DNA of 64,000 nt. Source: Gammaproteobacteria bacterium (GTDB taxonomy: Bacteria > Pseudomonadota > Gammaproteobacteria > Xanthomonadales > SZUA-36). Position 1 is the first letter of the stretch; each line of letters starts with the position of its first letter. The DNA is taken from NCBI GenBank assembly GCA_030431095.1, contig JAUIJU010000003.1, positions 1 to 64,000 of the forward strand. The letters run 5' to 3'. The notes under the pieces are model-generated. The model saw nothing but the letters and a program-made list of their open reading frames with translations, made no database searches and was not told the origin of the DNA. The translations under genes were made by a program, and so were the position numbers. Below, in pieces: positions 21,808 through 30,798 of the stretch.

Positions 21808-22455
21808 TCAGGTTTCCGGCGTGGCGGCCAGGATGGCCAGGTGACGCCGGGCATCGAGCCCGGGTACGGCCAGGGGTTCCACGGAAATGACGCGCACCCA
21901 GTCCGGCAGCGCAGCCAGCTCCTTGTCGGGGGATTGTCCTTTCATGGCCAGCAGGCGCGTTTCGGGCCGCGCCAGGTGGCGAACCGAGCCGGCGAAATCC
22001 GCCAGGGAACTGAACGCCCGTGAAGTGATGGTACTGAAGTCCGTGCCCGGTGAGAAGCGCTCCACCCGCTCGTGGACCGGTTCGACCCGTTCCAGGCCCA
22101 GCTCGCGCACCACGTGGCGCAGGAACCGCACTTTCTTGCCGGCGCTGTCGAGCAACACCACCGGCTCGTCGGGGCGCATCACGGCGAGCGGCAGGCCGGG
22201 AAATCCCGCCCCGGTGCCCACGTCCAGCAACGGGCCGTCGCCGCGATGAGCATGGATGGACAGGGAATCGAGCAGGTGGCGCACCAGCAGGTGATCGAAC
22301 TCGCCCGGCGCCACCAGGTTGTAGGTGCGGCCCCAGCGACGCAGCAAAGACAGGTAGGCCAGCAGGCGATCGAGCATCAGCGCGTCGGGCGCCAGGCCAA
22401 GTTCGGCCAGGCCCGATTCCAGCGCCGGGCGTTCCTGGGGGTTGCCGGGAGGCAT
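21808..22455 (-). CDS. rsmG: 16S rRNA (guanine-N7) methyltransferase RsmG
   Basis: This 215-residue SAM-dependent methyltransferase (GidB) modifies G527 of 16S rRNA. The SAM motif is LLDVGTGAGFPGLPLA, followed by LLDSAGKKVRFLRHV and TSRAFSSLADF. The ATG at 22455 (MPPGNPQERPALESGLAELG) gives family length; the track ORF's first 85 residues are out-of-family. It leads rsmG-parA-parB. In most gammaproteobacteria mnmG precedes it; here a lipoprotein gene does. Confidence 0.93.
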   Translation of the reverse strand: MPPGNPQERPALESGLAELGLAPDALMLDRLLAYLSLLRRWGRTYNLVAPGEFDHLLVRHLLDSLSIHAHRGDGPLLDVGTGAGFPGLPLAVMRPDEPVVLLDSAGKKVRFLRHVVRELGLERVEPVHERVERFSPGTDFSTITSRAFSSLADFAGSVRHLARPETRLLAMKGQSPDKELAALPDWVRVISVEPLAVPGLDARRHLAILAATPET

Positions 22456-22487
22456 GTGCGGCCGCTGCGCAGGGAGCGCGCGGCGCC

Positions 22488-23117
22488 TCAGATCTGGTCC
22501 GCGCGCTTCATCTGGGACACGATGCGATCGGAGAGTCGCTCGGCCACGTCCTGGTACTCGATGTCCTTGCTTTCGGTGACCATGCTCCAAACGCGCTCGA
22601 TTCGGCGTACGTCGACATAGACGGTCTCCAGCATCAGCTCGGTGGTCTTGTCTTCCCAGCCGGGGCCTTCGCGCACGGTGTAGACGTCGTAGAAATAGGG
22701 GCTGTACCACCCCCCCACACCGGTGCCGATGTTTTCCATCCAGTAGTCGGCGCGTTCGTAGCCGGCACTGGCGCCGCCACCAATGATGAACACGATGATC
22801 GCCGCGTCGGCATTGGCATTGCGCAGCGCTTTCTCCACGTTCTCCCGGGTGAGCTTACCGCGCATCCCGTGAAGCTCGGCGCTTTCCACCGCCTGCACAC
22901 CTTCTTTGCGAAGCCGCGCCACCATGTCGCGCTCGATCACCAGCCGCTGCAGCTGGTCCGGCCAGGCCACCAGGACCGCCATCTTTTCCGGCGCCTCGGG
23001 CGCGATCTTGTCGGATTGCCAGGTATCCACCACCTTGGTGGTGCCACAGGCCGCCAGCAACAGGGCCGCCAGGGCCAGGGCCGCCGTGCGGAGACAGGTT
23101 TGGGAGGAAGTGCTCAT
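22488..23117 (-). CDS. Predicted lipoprotein of unknown function
   Basis: The 209-residue protein begins with a lipoprotein signal (LALAALLLAAC, cysteine at residue 24 from the ATG at 23117). The body has an alternating alpha/beta pattern with EKMAVLVAWPDQLQRLVIERDM near its start, like outer-membrane lipoproteins with a GNA1162/CsgG-like nucleotide-free fold, and a Tyr/Trp-rich middle (GVGGWYSPYFYDVY). I do not recognise the family with certainty. The track start (23141) would add eight residues before the signal peptide. It may share a transcript with rsmG-parAB, 32 nt away. Confidence 0.7.
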   Translation of the reverse strand: MSTSSQTCLRTAALALAALLLAACGTTKVVDTWQSDKIAPEAPEKMAVLVAWPDQLQRLVIERDMVARLRKEGVQAVESAELHGMRGKLTRENVEKALRNANADAAIIVFIIGGGASAGYERADYWMENIGTGVGGWYSPYFYDVYTVREGPGWEDKTTELMLETVYVDVRRIERVWSMVTESKDIEYQDVAERLSDRIVSQMKRADQI

Positions 23118-23160
23118 TGCGAATGCCGTCCGGGAAAACATCGCGGCATTATACGGCCCC

Positions 23161-24201
23161 TCACCCGCTTTTGACGATGGTCAGGTCGAGTTCCTCGGCC
23201 AGGTGGCACGCCACCCAGTCCCCCTGGGGCAATCGGCGCAGCGGCGGCACCTCGATTTCACAGCGTTTCACCGCGTACGGGCAGCGTGGATGGAACACGC
23301 AACCGGCCGGAGGGTCCAGGGGCGAGGGCATGTCGCCGCGCAGTCCACTGGTCGCGGTGCGCCGGCGGGCGGCCGGATCGGGGATGGGCACGGCTTTGAC
23401 CAGGGCGCTGGTGTACGGGTGCAACGGCCGCCGGTACAGGTTGGGCGCGCTCGACACCTCCATGGCCCGTCCCAGGTACATCACCATGACGCGATCGCTG
23501 ATGTGCTTGACCACGGCCAGGTCGTGGGCGATGAAGATCAATGACAGGGCCAGCTTGCGTTGCAGATCCTTGAGCAGATTGATGATCTGGGCCTGGATGG
23601 AGACATCCAGGGCGCTGACCGGCTCGTCACAGATGATCAACCGGGGATTCAGCACCAGCGCCCGGGCGATCCCGATCCGCTGGCACTGACCGCCGGAAAA
23701 CTCGTGGGGGTAGCGATTGATCTGGTTGGGCAGCAGACCGACCATCTTCATCATGCCCCGCACCCGCTCTTCGACCTGCACCCGGGCGATCTTGGGATAG
23801 AACGTCCACAGGGGCTCAGCGATGATGTCGTGCACGGTCATGCGGGGATTCAGCGAGGCCAGGGGATCCTGGAAGATGATCTGCAATTCCTTGCGCTTCT
23901 TGCGCAACGTCTTCTCGTCCAGCCCCACCAGGTCCTCACCCAGCCACAGCACGCGGCCGCGGCGTGGCTGCACCAGGCCCAACAGCGCCCGTGCCAGGGT
24001 CGACTTGCCGCAACCCGATTCGCCGACCACGCCCAGCGTTTCACCGCGTGCCAGCTCGAAACTGATACCGTCCACCGCGTTCAGGGGCCTGGTGTGCCGC
24101 CGCAACAACCCGCCCTGCTGAATGTCGTAGGTCACCGCCAGGTCCTGCACTTTCAGCACCGGGCGCTGTTTGCGGCGCCGGCCGGAGGCGGGGCCGCTCA
24201 T
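23161..24201 (-). CDS. oppF: Oligopeptide ABC transporter ATP-binding protein OppF
   Basis: The 346-residue ATPase has Walker A GESGCGKST, signature FSGGQCQR and Walker B LIICDEPVSALD. The C-terminal oligopeptide-transporter extension with cysteine motif (GCVFHPRCPYAVKRC, an iron-sulfur-type cluster region of Opp/Dpp ATPases) is present. The ATG at 24201 overlaps the oppD stop (ATGA), so the track's longer start is rejected. It is the last gene of oppABCDF. Confidence 0.94.
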   Translation of the reverse strand: MSGPASGRRRKQRPVLKVQDLAVTYDIQQGGLLRRHTRPLNAVDGISFELARGETLGVVGESGCGKSTLARALLGLVQPRRGRVLWLGEDLVGLDEKTLRKKRKELQIIFQDPLASLNPRMTVHDIIAEPLWTFYPKIARVQVEERVRGMMKMVGLLPNQINRYPHEFSGGQCQRIGIARALVLNPRLIICDEPVSALDVSIQAQIINLLKDLQRKLALSLIFIAHDLAVVKHISDRVMVMYLGRAMEVSSAPNLYRRPLHPYTSALVKAVPIPDPAARRRTATSGLRGDMPSPLDPPAGCVFHPRCPYAVKRCEIEVPPLRRLPQGDWVACHLAEELDLTIVKSG

Positions 24202-25163
24202 GGCGCTTTCTCCAGGTGACAGCGCTTCAGGCGCCCCTCGCCCGGCTCGCTCAGTTCGGGCGCCTCGGCGCAGGCCTCGAACGCATGGGCGCAACGCTCG
24301 CGGAAGCTGCAGCCCGGCGGCAGGGCCAGCATGTTGGGCGGATTTCCGGGGATGGCGTGCAATGCTTCGTGGTCCTCGCGATCCAGCCGCGGCACGGAGT
24401 CGATCAGCCCGCGTGTGTAGGGATGCAACGGTTGTGCATAGATCTGCTCGACGGTGCCGTACTCCACCACTTCGCCGGCATACATGACCAGCACCCGGTC
24501 ACTCATACCCGCCACCACGCCCAGGTCATGGGTGATCAGGATCGCCGCCATGTTGGAACGCGCCACGACCTCGTCCACCAGGGCGGCGAGTTGAGACTGC
24601 ACGGTCACGTCCAGCGCGGTGGTCGGCTCGTCGGCGATCAGGACGTCCGGTTCGCACAACAGGCCGATGGCGATCATGATGCGCTGGCGCATGCCACCGG
24701 AAAACTCGTGCGGATACTGGCGTATTCGCGTTTCCGGGTCCGGGATGCGCACCGCGCGCAGCATTTCGATCGCGTGGGTGCGCGCCTCGCGCCGGCCCAG
24801 CCCCTGGTGGTGCATGGCCACTTCGATCATCTGTCGCTCGATGCTCAGGTAGGGATTCAGCGAGGTCATCGGGTCCTGGAAGATCATGGCGATGTCCCGT
24901 CCGCGGTGCCGGTTCAGCTCCTGTGGCGTCATGGCCATCAGGTCTTCTCCCTTGAACCGGGCCTGCCCGGTCGCGGCGCCGTTTTCCGCCAGCAGGCCCA
25001 GGATGGCCAGCATGGCCTGGGACTTGCCCGAACCGGATTCACCCACGATGGCGAGCGTCTCGCCGGGCTGCAGCGAAAAGTTCAGTCCACGCACCGCGTG
25101 CACCTCGCCTTCCGGCGTTTCGAAACGAACGTCCAGCCCGTTGACCTCCAGCAAAACGCTCAC
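24198..25163 (-). CDS. oppD: Oligopeptide ABC transporter ATP-binding protein OppD
   Basis: The 321-residue ATPase has Walker A GESGSGKSQ, signature EFSGGMRQR and Walker B VLIADEPTTALD, and the C-terminal cysteine motif (GCSFRERCAHAFEAC). A GTG start at 25163 overlaps the oppC stop as GTGA; the track's start lies inside oppC. It pairs with OppF as the heterodimeric motor of peptide import. Confidence 0.93.
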   Translation of the reverse strand: MSVLLEVNGLDVRFETPEGEVHAVRGLNFSLQPGETLAIVGESGSGKSQAMLAILGLLAENGAATGQARFKGEDLMAMTPQELNRHRGRDIAMIFQDPMTSLNPYLSIERQMIEVAMHHQGLGRREARTHAIEMLRAVRIPDPETRIRQYPHEFSGGMRQRIMIAIGLLCEPDVLIADEPTTALDVTVQSQLAALVDEVVARSNMAAILITHDLGVVAGMSDRVLVMYAGEVVEYGTVEQIYAQPLHPYTRGLIDSVPRLDREDHEALHAIPGNPPNMLALPPGCSFRERCAHAFEACAEAPELSEPGEGRLKRCHLEKAP

Positions 25164-26101
25164 AGCCGGTCCTTCGGGTCGAGTGCGTCGCGCAGGCCGT
25201 CGCCGATGTAGTTGAAGCAATACAGGGTCACGGTCAGGAACACGGCGGGAAACACCAGGGTCCAGGGCGCCGACTCCATGTCCTGGGCGCCGTCACTGAC
25301 CAGGGCGCCCCAGGAACTCATGGGTTCCTGCACGCCCAGTCCGAGGAAGCTGAGGAACGACTCCACCAGGATCACCTGGGGAATGGTCAGGGTCACGTAC
25401 ACCATGACCACGCCCAGCAGGTTGGGCACGATGTGCCGACGGATGATGTCGCGGTTCTCCACCCCGCAGGCACGCGCCGCCTCCACGAACTCCATGCGCT
25501 TGAGTGACAGGGTCTGGCCGCGCACGATGCGCGCCATGTCAAGCCAGTTGACCGCACCGATGGCCACGAAGATCAGCACGATGTTGCGCCCGAACACCAC
25601 CATCAGCAGGATCACGAAAAACATGAACGGCAACGCGTAAATGATGTCCACCAGGCGCATCATGACCCGGTCGGTCACGCCGCCGTAGTAGCCGGCGATG
25701 GCGCCGTAGCTCACACCGATCAGCAGGCTCACGATGGTGGCGACAAAACCCACCAGCAACGAGATGCGTCCGCCTTCCAGGGTGCGCACCAGGATGTCCC
25801 TGCCCACCGCGTCAGTACCGAACCAGTGGCCATTGGCCAGACTCGGCGGCGAATTGGTGTGGTCCCAGTCGGTGTAATCCATGTCCCAGCTGATCACCCA
25901 GGGGCCGATGACCACCACGAGGATCATCACGCCCATGATGATCGCCGCCGTCACCGCCGCACGGTTTTTGAGCAGGCGGTGCCAGGCATCTTCCCAGGGC
26001 GAGCGACCCTTGACATCGCCGAGGCGAAGCGCCGCTTCGAACGGATCGATTTCGCCGGCCACCGCCTCCCGCTCGTTGCCGGTGAGCTCAGAGCTCTTCA
26101 T
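25160..26101 (-). CDS. oppC: Oligopeptide ABC transporter permease OppC
   Basis: The 313-residue inner-membrane permease has an N-terminal cytoplasmic segment, a first helix near residue 50, a periplasmic loop (DYTDWDHTNSPPSLANGHWFGTDAVGRD, the OppC N-terminal domain signature) and a five-helix core with the EAA loop EFVEAARACGVENRDIIRRHIVPN. It overlaps oppB by 14 nt. Confidence 0.94.
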   Translation of the reverse strand: MKSSELTGNEREAVAGEIDPFEAALRLGDVKGRSPWEDAWHRLLKNRAAVTAAIIMGVMILVVVIGPWVISWDMDYTDWDHTNSPPSLANGHWFGTDAVGRDILVRTLEGGRISLLVGFVATIVSLLIGVSYGAIAGYYGGVTDRVMMRLVDIIYALPFMFFVILLMVVFGRNIVLIFVAIGAVNWLDMARIVRGQTLSLKRMEFVEAARACGVENRDIIRRHIVPNLLGVVMVYVTLTIPQVILVESFLSFLGLGVQEPMSSWGALVSDGAQDMESAPWTLVFPAVFLTVTLYCFNYIGDGLRDALDPKDRL

Positions 26102-27032
26102 AGGCGATCTTGGGATTGAGGATGGAGTACAGCAGGTCCACGACGACGTTCAGCGCAATGATCAGCACGCCGTAAAACAGCACCACGCCCATCACCAGGG
26201 TGTAGTCGCGGTTCAGCGCACCCTGCACGAAATAACTGCCGAGCCCGGGTATCGAAAAGATGCGTTCCACCACCACCGAACCGGTGATCAGGGCCGCGGT
26301 GGCCGGCCCCATGTAGGAAATCACCGGCAAAAGTGCCGGCTTGAGGGCGTGGCGCAGGATGACCTGGCGCTCCGGCAAACCCTTGGCCCGCGCGGTGCGG
26401 ATGAAGTTGCTGTGCAGCACCTCGATCATGCTGCCGCGCATCAGGCGTGCGATGTACGCGATCACCGGCAAGGCCAGGGTGACCACCGGCAGCACCGCGC
26501 TGCGCCAGCTCCAGTCCCAGCCGCCGGCGGGCAACCATCCGGCGTACACCGCGAACAACAGGATCAGCACCGGCGCCACGACGAAATTGGGGATCGAAAC
26601 CCCCAGCATGGCGAATCCCATGGTGGTGAAATCCGCCGCCGAATTTTGCCGCAGCGCCGCGCCCACCCCGATACCGACCCCGAACACGAAGCCCAGCAAC
26701 ATGGCCACGCCGCCGATGGTCAGCGACACGGGAAAGCCCTGCGCGATCAGCTCGTTGACCGTCCAGTCCTTGTACTGGAAGGACGGGCCGAAATCGAGCA
26801 CCAGGATCTGGCCCAGGTAGCGGAAGTACTGCTGCAACAGCGGTTCGTCCAGGTGGTATTTGGCCTCCAGGTTGGCCTGGATCTCCGGCGGCAGCGCTTT
26901 CTCGGTGTCGAAAGGCCCCCCGGGCGCCACGCGAACCAGGAAAAACACCACCGTGATCAGCAAAAGCAAGGTGGGCACGACGCCCAGCAGGCGCCGGGTC
27001 AGCTGGCGCACCAGGCCCTGGTCCAGGGTCAT
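26088..27032 (-). CDS. oppB: Oligopeptide ABC transporter permease OppB
   Basis: The 314-residue permease has an amphipathic N-terminus, a first helix (LLGVVPTLLLLITVVFFLVRV), a long periplasmic loop and the permease core with the EAA loop NFIRTARAKGLPERQVILRHALKPALLP. Its ATG overlaps the oppA stop by 4 nt. Together with OppC it forms the translocation pore. Confidence 0.94.
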   Translation of the reverse strand: MTLDQGLVRQLTRRLLGVVPTLLLLITVVFFLVRVAPGGPFDTEKALPPEIQANLEAKYHLDEPLLQQYFRYLGQILVLDFGPSFQYKDWTVNELIAQGFPVSLTIGGVAMLLGFVFGVGIGVGAALRQNSAADFTTMGFAMLGVSIPNFVVAPVLILLFAVYAGWLPAGGWDWSWRSAVLPVVTLALPVIAYIARLMRGSMIEVLHSNFIRTARAKGLPERQVILRHALKPALLPVISYMGPATAALITGSVVVERIFSIPGLGSYFVQGALNRDYTLVMGVVLFYGVLIIALNVVVDLLYSILNPKIAYEEL

Positions 27033-28753
27033 GGCGCCTCGGCCACCGGCGTCGGCGCGTTCTGTGAGCGCAGCAGGTACATGTGCTTGCTGTAGTGGTG
27101 GTCCATCACGTTGTCGTCCCAGCCACGCAGGTGGGGGTCGACCAGGCGCTTGGTGACGTAGGTGTAGACCGGGATGATGGGGACTTCCTCCAGCAGCACG
27201 CGCTCCGCCTCCTGCATCAGCCGTCGCCGCCGACCGGGGATGCGCTCGGAGGCCACCTGCTCGAGCAGGGAATCATACAGGCTGTTGCTGTAACCGTAGT
27301 CGTTCTGTCCGTCGTTGGTGCGGAACAGCTGAAGAAAGCTGTAAGGGTCGGCGTAATCGCCGATCCAGCCGGCACGAAACACCTGGGTCAGCACGCGCCC
27401 TGAACGATTCTGCAGAAATACCTTCCATTCCTCGTTGATCAGCGTGGCCTGCACGCCCAGCACCTGCTTCCACAGCGAGGCGATGGCCAGGGCGACCTTC
27501 TTGTGGTTTTCGCTGGTGTTGTACCGGATCTCGATGCGCAGGGGCTCGTCCATGCCATATCCGGCCGCAGCGTACAGGCGACGGGCCTCTTCGTTCCTTT
27601 CCGCCTGCGTCCAGCCGGCATATTCCGGCACCTGCGTCTCGTATTCGCCGATGCCCGGGGGCACCAGGCTGAACGACGGCTGCTCACCGAACTGGGTGAC
27701 CTTCTCCGTGATCAATTCACGATCGATCGCCAGCACCAGCGCCAGGCGCAGCTGCGGATCGGCGACGAAGGGTTCCCGCGTCAGGTTGAAGCCGAAAAAA
27801 TAGGAACCCAGCCAGGGACTGACGACCAGCTCATCCGGGTAGTGCTGCTCGAGCCAGTGAAACTGGTTGTTGGGCACCTCGTAGGTCCAGTGCAGGTTGC
27901 CGGAGCGAAACAGTTTCAGCGAGGCGGACAGGTCCTCGAACGGGTAGTAGACCACCCGCTGGAGCAGGGTGTTCGCGGCGTTCCAGTACCGATCGTTTCG
28001 CGTCAGCACGATCCGTGATCGAACCTGCCAGTCGGCCAGCACGAATGCGCCGTTGGAGACCAGGTTGCCGGGCCGCGAAAAGCGCGCGCCGTGTTGCTCG
28101 ACGCTGGCGCGGTGCACCGGGAAAGTCGATGAATGGGTCAGCAGCGCCAGGAAGTACGGCGTTGGATCGGACAGCCGGATCTGCAGGGTGTATTCGTCCA
28201 GCGCCTCCACGCCCAGCAACTCCGGCGTCTCGCGCCCGACGAGCACGTCATGCGCATTCTCGATGGGCAGCAGCATGTTGGCCGAGTTGGAGGCGGTTCG
28301 GGGGTCGACGCTGCGCCGGAAGGAATAAACGAAGTCTTCGGCGCGCAGCGGGTCGCCGTTGGACCAGGTGGCCTCGCGACGCAGGTAGAACGTGTAGGTC
28401 CGTGCATCCCGGCTGATGTTCCAGCGCATGGCCGCACCGGGCACCACCCGTCCGTCGGGCGATTCCGCGGTCAGGCCTTCGAAAAGGTCGCGCAGGATGT
28501 TGCCGGCCGGCACCCCCTCGGCCAGGTGCGGGTCGAGGGTCTGTGGCTCCTCGCCATTGTCACGGTGCAGCACCTGCTCCTCGGCCAGTACCGACGGGTC
28601 GGGAAGCCCGGCGTCGGTGAACACGGGCGTCACCGGTTGGGCACGGTGCGCCCGGTCGATGGGCGTGCTTTCCCCTTCCCCTCCGCAAGCAGACAGCAGC
28701 AGGGCGACGCCGAGCGCCAGGCCGATTCCGGGAACGGGTCGGCGAGAGATCAT
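27029..28753 (-). CDS. oppA: Oligopeptide-binding lipoprotein OppA (SBP family 5)
   Basis: The 574-residue substrate-binding protein has a lipobox ([12 protein letters not shown], Cys at about residue 22) followed by a Gly/Glu/Ser spacer, so it is anchored to a membrane rather than free as in E. coli. The SBP-5 signature is clear ([34 protein letters not shown], shortened to its motif LDPHLAEG). The ATG at 28753 has GGAG at 5 nt; the track start (28795) has neither site nor signal peptide. It is the first gene of oppABCDF, divergent from gshA. Confidence 0.93.
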   Translation of the reverse strand: MISRRPVPGIGLALGVALLLSACGGEGESTPIDRAHRAQPVTPVFTDAGLPDPSVLAEEQVLHRDNGEEPQTLDPHLAEGVPAGNILRDLFEGLTAESPDGRVVPGAAMRWNISRDARTYTFYLRREATWSNGDPLRAEDFVYSFRRSVDPRTASNSANMLLPIENAHDVLVGRETPELLGVEALDEYTLQIRLSDPTPYFLALLTHSSTFPVHRASVEQHGARFSRPGNLVSNGAFVLADWQVRSRIVLTRNDRYWNAANTLLQRVVYYPFEDLSASLKLFRSGNLHWTYEVPNNQFHWLEQHYPDELVVSPWLGSYFFGFNLTREPFVADPQLRLALVLAIDRELITEKVTQFGEQPSFSLVPPGIGEYETQVPEYAGWTQAERNEEARRLYAAAGYGMDEPLRIEIRYNTSENHKKVALAIASLWKQVLGVQATLINEEWKVFLQNRSGRVLTQVFRAGWIGDYADPYSFLQLFRTNDGQNDYGYSNSLYDSLLEQVASERIPGRRRRLMQEAERVLLEEVPIIPVYTYVTKRLVDPHLRGWDDNVMDHHYSKHMYLLRSQNAPTPVAEAP

Positions 28754-28894
28754 GGCGTCTCCGGGCCCGGGTGGTGCAACAGGCTCGGGTCGCACAATGT
28801 GTTCACGGTTGGGGCGTCAGGCATGGTTTGCGGCGGGCGGCGAGGCATCGATTGGTTTATCCTAATTCATCCGTTGCATCCAGGAGACCCTGCC

Positions 28895-30259
28895 TTGGCG
28901 GGAAACGCATCCAGCACGGTGGTGGAGCACCACCACGAGCTCGTCGACTACCTGGCATCCGGCTGCAAACCGCCGGAAAACTGGCGGCTGGGCACCGAAC
29001 ACGAAAAGTTCGGTTTCACCCTGGACGACCTGCGGCCCCTGCCCTACGAAGGGCCCAGCGGCATCGGTGCGGTGCTTGGCGGCCTGGCCTCGGAGTTCAG
29101 CTGGCGGCCGCAGATCGAAGACGGCAACATCATCGCCCTGACCGACGACACCGGCGCATCCATCACCCTTGAGCCCGGTGGCCAGCTGGAACTGTCCGGC
29201 GCCCTGCTCGAAGACATCCACCAGACCTGCCGCGAGGTCAACACGCACCTGGAGCAGGTCAAGGCGGTGTCCGGGCCGCTCGGCGTGGCCTTCCTGGGCA
29301 TGGGGTTCCAGCCCAAGTGGAAGCGCGAGGACATGAACTGGATGCCCAAGGCGCGCTACCGGATCATGCGCGACTACATGCCGCGCGTGGGGACCATGGG
29401 GCTGGACATGATGAGCCGCACCTGCACGGTGCAGGTCAACCTGGATTTTTCCTCCGAGACGGACATGGTGCGCAAGTTTCGCACCTCGCTGGCCCTGCAA
29501 CCGGTGGCCACCGCGCTGTTCGCCAACTCGCCTTTCCTGGAAGGTCTGTCGAGCGGCTTCGTCAGCTACCGCTCGCATGTGTGGGAGGACACCGACCCCG
29601 ACCGCACGGGCATGCTGCCCTGGGTGTTCGAGGACGGCATGGGCTTCGAGCGCTACGTGGACTACATGCTCGACGTGCCCATGTACTTCGTCTACCGTGA
29701 CGGCCGCTACGTGGACGCCAGTGGCCAGTCCTTCCGGGATTTCCTGGACGGGCGCCTGCCCGCCCTGCCCGGTGAGAAACCCACCATCAAGGACTGGGAA
29801 GACCACCTGACCACGGCGTTTCCCGAGGTCCGGCTCAAACGGTTCCTGGAAATGCGTGGCGCCGACGGTGGCCCCTGGCGACGCCTGTGCGCCCTGCCCG
29901 CATTCTGGGCCGGGCTGCTCTACCACCCGCCATCGCTGGACGCGGCCTGGGACCTGGCCGCCACCTGGAGCCTGGAAGAACGCCTGCAGTTGCGGCGCGA
30001 CGCCGCGCGCCTCGGACTGCGCGCCATCATTCGCGGACGCAGCCTGCAGGAACTGGCGCTGGAGTTACTGGAAATGGCCCACGAAGGGCTCAGCGCCCGC
30101 AACCGCCTGGACGCGGCCGGGGACAACGAAACGGGTTTTCTGGCGCCACTGCAGGAAACCGTGGAGTCGGGACAGACGCCGGCGGACCGAAAACTGCGCC
30201 TGTTCGAGACGGAATGGGGCGGCTCGGTGGACCCGCTGTTCAGGCAGTTCGCCTATTAA
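28895..30259 (+). CDS. gshA: Glutamate-cysteine ligase, plant/alphaproteobacterial type
   Basis: The 454-residue enzyme makes gamma-glutamylcysteine, the first step of glutathione synthesis. The GCS2/plant-type features are [12 protein letters not shown] near residue 30, [35 protein letters not shown] (motif only in part quoted) and [18 protein letters not shown]. This is not the E. coli type; Lysobacterales and alphaproteobacteria carry it. A TTG start at 28895 has AGGAGA at 7-nt spacing; the track's start 760 nt upstream lies inside oppA. No in-frame ATG fits. Confidence 0.94.
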   Translation: MAGNASSTVVEHHHELVDYLASGCKPPENWRLGTEHEKFGFTLDDLRPLPYEGPSGIGAVLGGLASEFSWRPQIEDGNIIALTDDTGASITLEPGGQLELSGALLEDIHQTCREVNTHLEQVKAVSGPLGVAFLGMGFQPKWKREDMNWMPKARYRIMRDYMPRVGTMGLDMMSRTCTVQVNLDFSSETDMVRKFRTSLALQPVATALFANSPFLEGLSSGFVSYRSHVWEDTDPDRTGMLPWVFEDGMGFERYVDYMLDVPMYFVYRDGRYVDASGQSFRDFLDGRLPALPGEKPTIKDWEDHLTTAFPEVRLKRFLEMRGADGGPWRRLCALPAFWAGLLYHPPSLDAAWDLAATWSLEERLQLRRDAARLGLRAIIRGRSLQELALELLEMAHEGLSARNRLDAAGDNETGFLAPLQETVESGQTPADRKLRLFETEWGGSVDPLFRQFAY

Positions 30260-30276
30260 ACGCGCCCCGTGGGCGC

Positions 30277-30681
30277 CTACTCCACTTTCCAGATCACCAG
30301 GGCCCAGTCAGCGCGGTTGCTGGAACTGTGGTCAAAGCCCAGGTAATAAGTCTTGCCGGCCTCGAAATCGGCTTCCAGCGGCGGAATCTCGGTCCACTCG
30401 TTGCCCCGCGCCACTTTGCAATAGCTGGTGTCCAGGGCCACGGTGCCCGACAGGGAGTGACTGCCCGGTTCCAGCGTGAAGCCCTGGGGGTGGACGAACT
30501 TCTCGCGCCCGTCGATCTTGCGGATGGCCACGCGGGACAGGCACTCGGTGGGCTTGTTGACCTGCGTGATCACGCGTGCCTTGTCCTGGTCCCACGCCAG
30601 GGCGACCTGGGAACAGGCCAGTACCAGGCCAGCCAGGAGGCCGCCGCCCAGGGCCGCGAGGCGGGTGTTGCGCATATTCAT
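30277..30681 (-). CDS. Small exported protein of unknown function
   Basis: The 134-residue protein has a signal peptide (RLAALGGGLLAGLVLACSQVALA) and a beta-rich mature domain with two cysteines (ECLSRVAIRKIDGRE and DTSYCKVARGNEW) that could form a disulfide. The pattern PGSHSLSGTVALDTSYC followed by EAGKTYYLGFD resembles small beta-sandwich proteins in which a periplasmic strand precedes FxAGKxYxLG; I cannot name the family. It stands alone, convergent with gshA. Confidence 0.7.
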   Translation of the reverse strand: MNMRNTRLAALGGGLLAGLVLACSQVALAWDQDKARVITQVNKPTECLSRVAIRKIDGREKFVHPQGFTLEPGSHSLSGTVALDTSYCKVARGNEWTEIPPLEADFEAGKTYYLGFDHSSSNRADWALVIWKVE

Positions 30682-30798
30682 GACGATTGGCTCCTCGACG
30701 CTTAAGGGGGTTCGCCCTTGGGCGAACCGCGATCCATGCTGGCAGGGGGATTCTGAACGCAGCCTGAATGCCGTTCAGCGAGGGCGCGCGGTATCGAC

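Noticed and set aside
22456-22710. N-terminal extension of rsmG in the track
   Set aside because: Overlaps the end of the lipoprotein gene and does not resemble RsmG; the protein family starts near MPPGNPQ.
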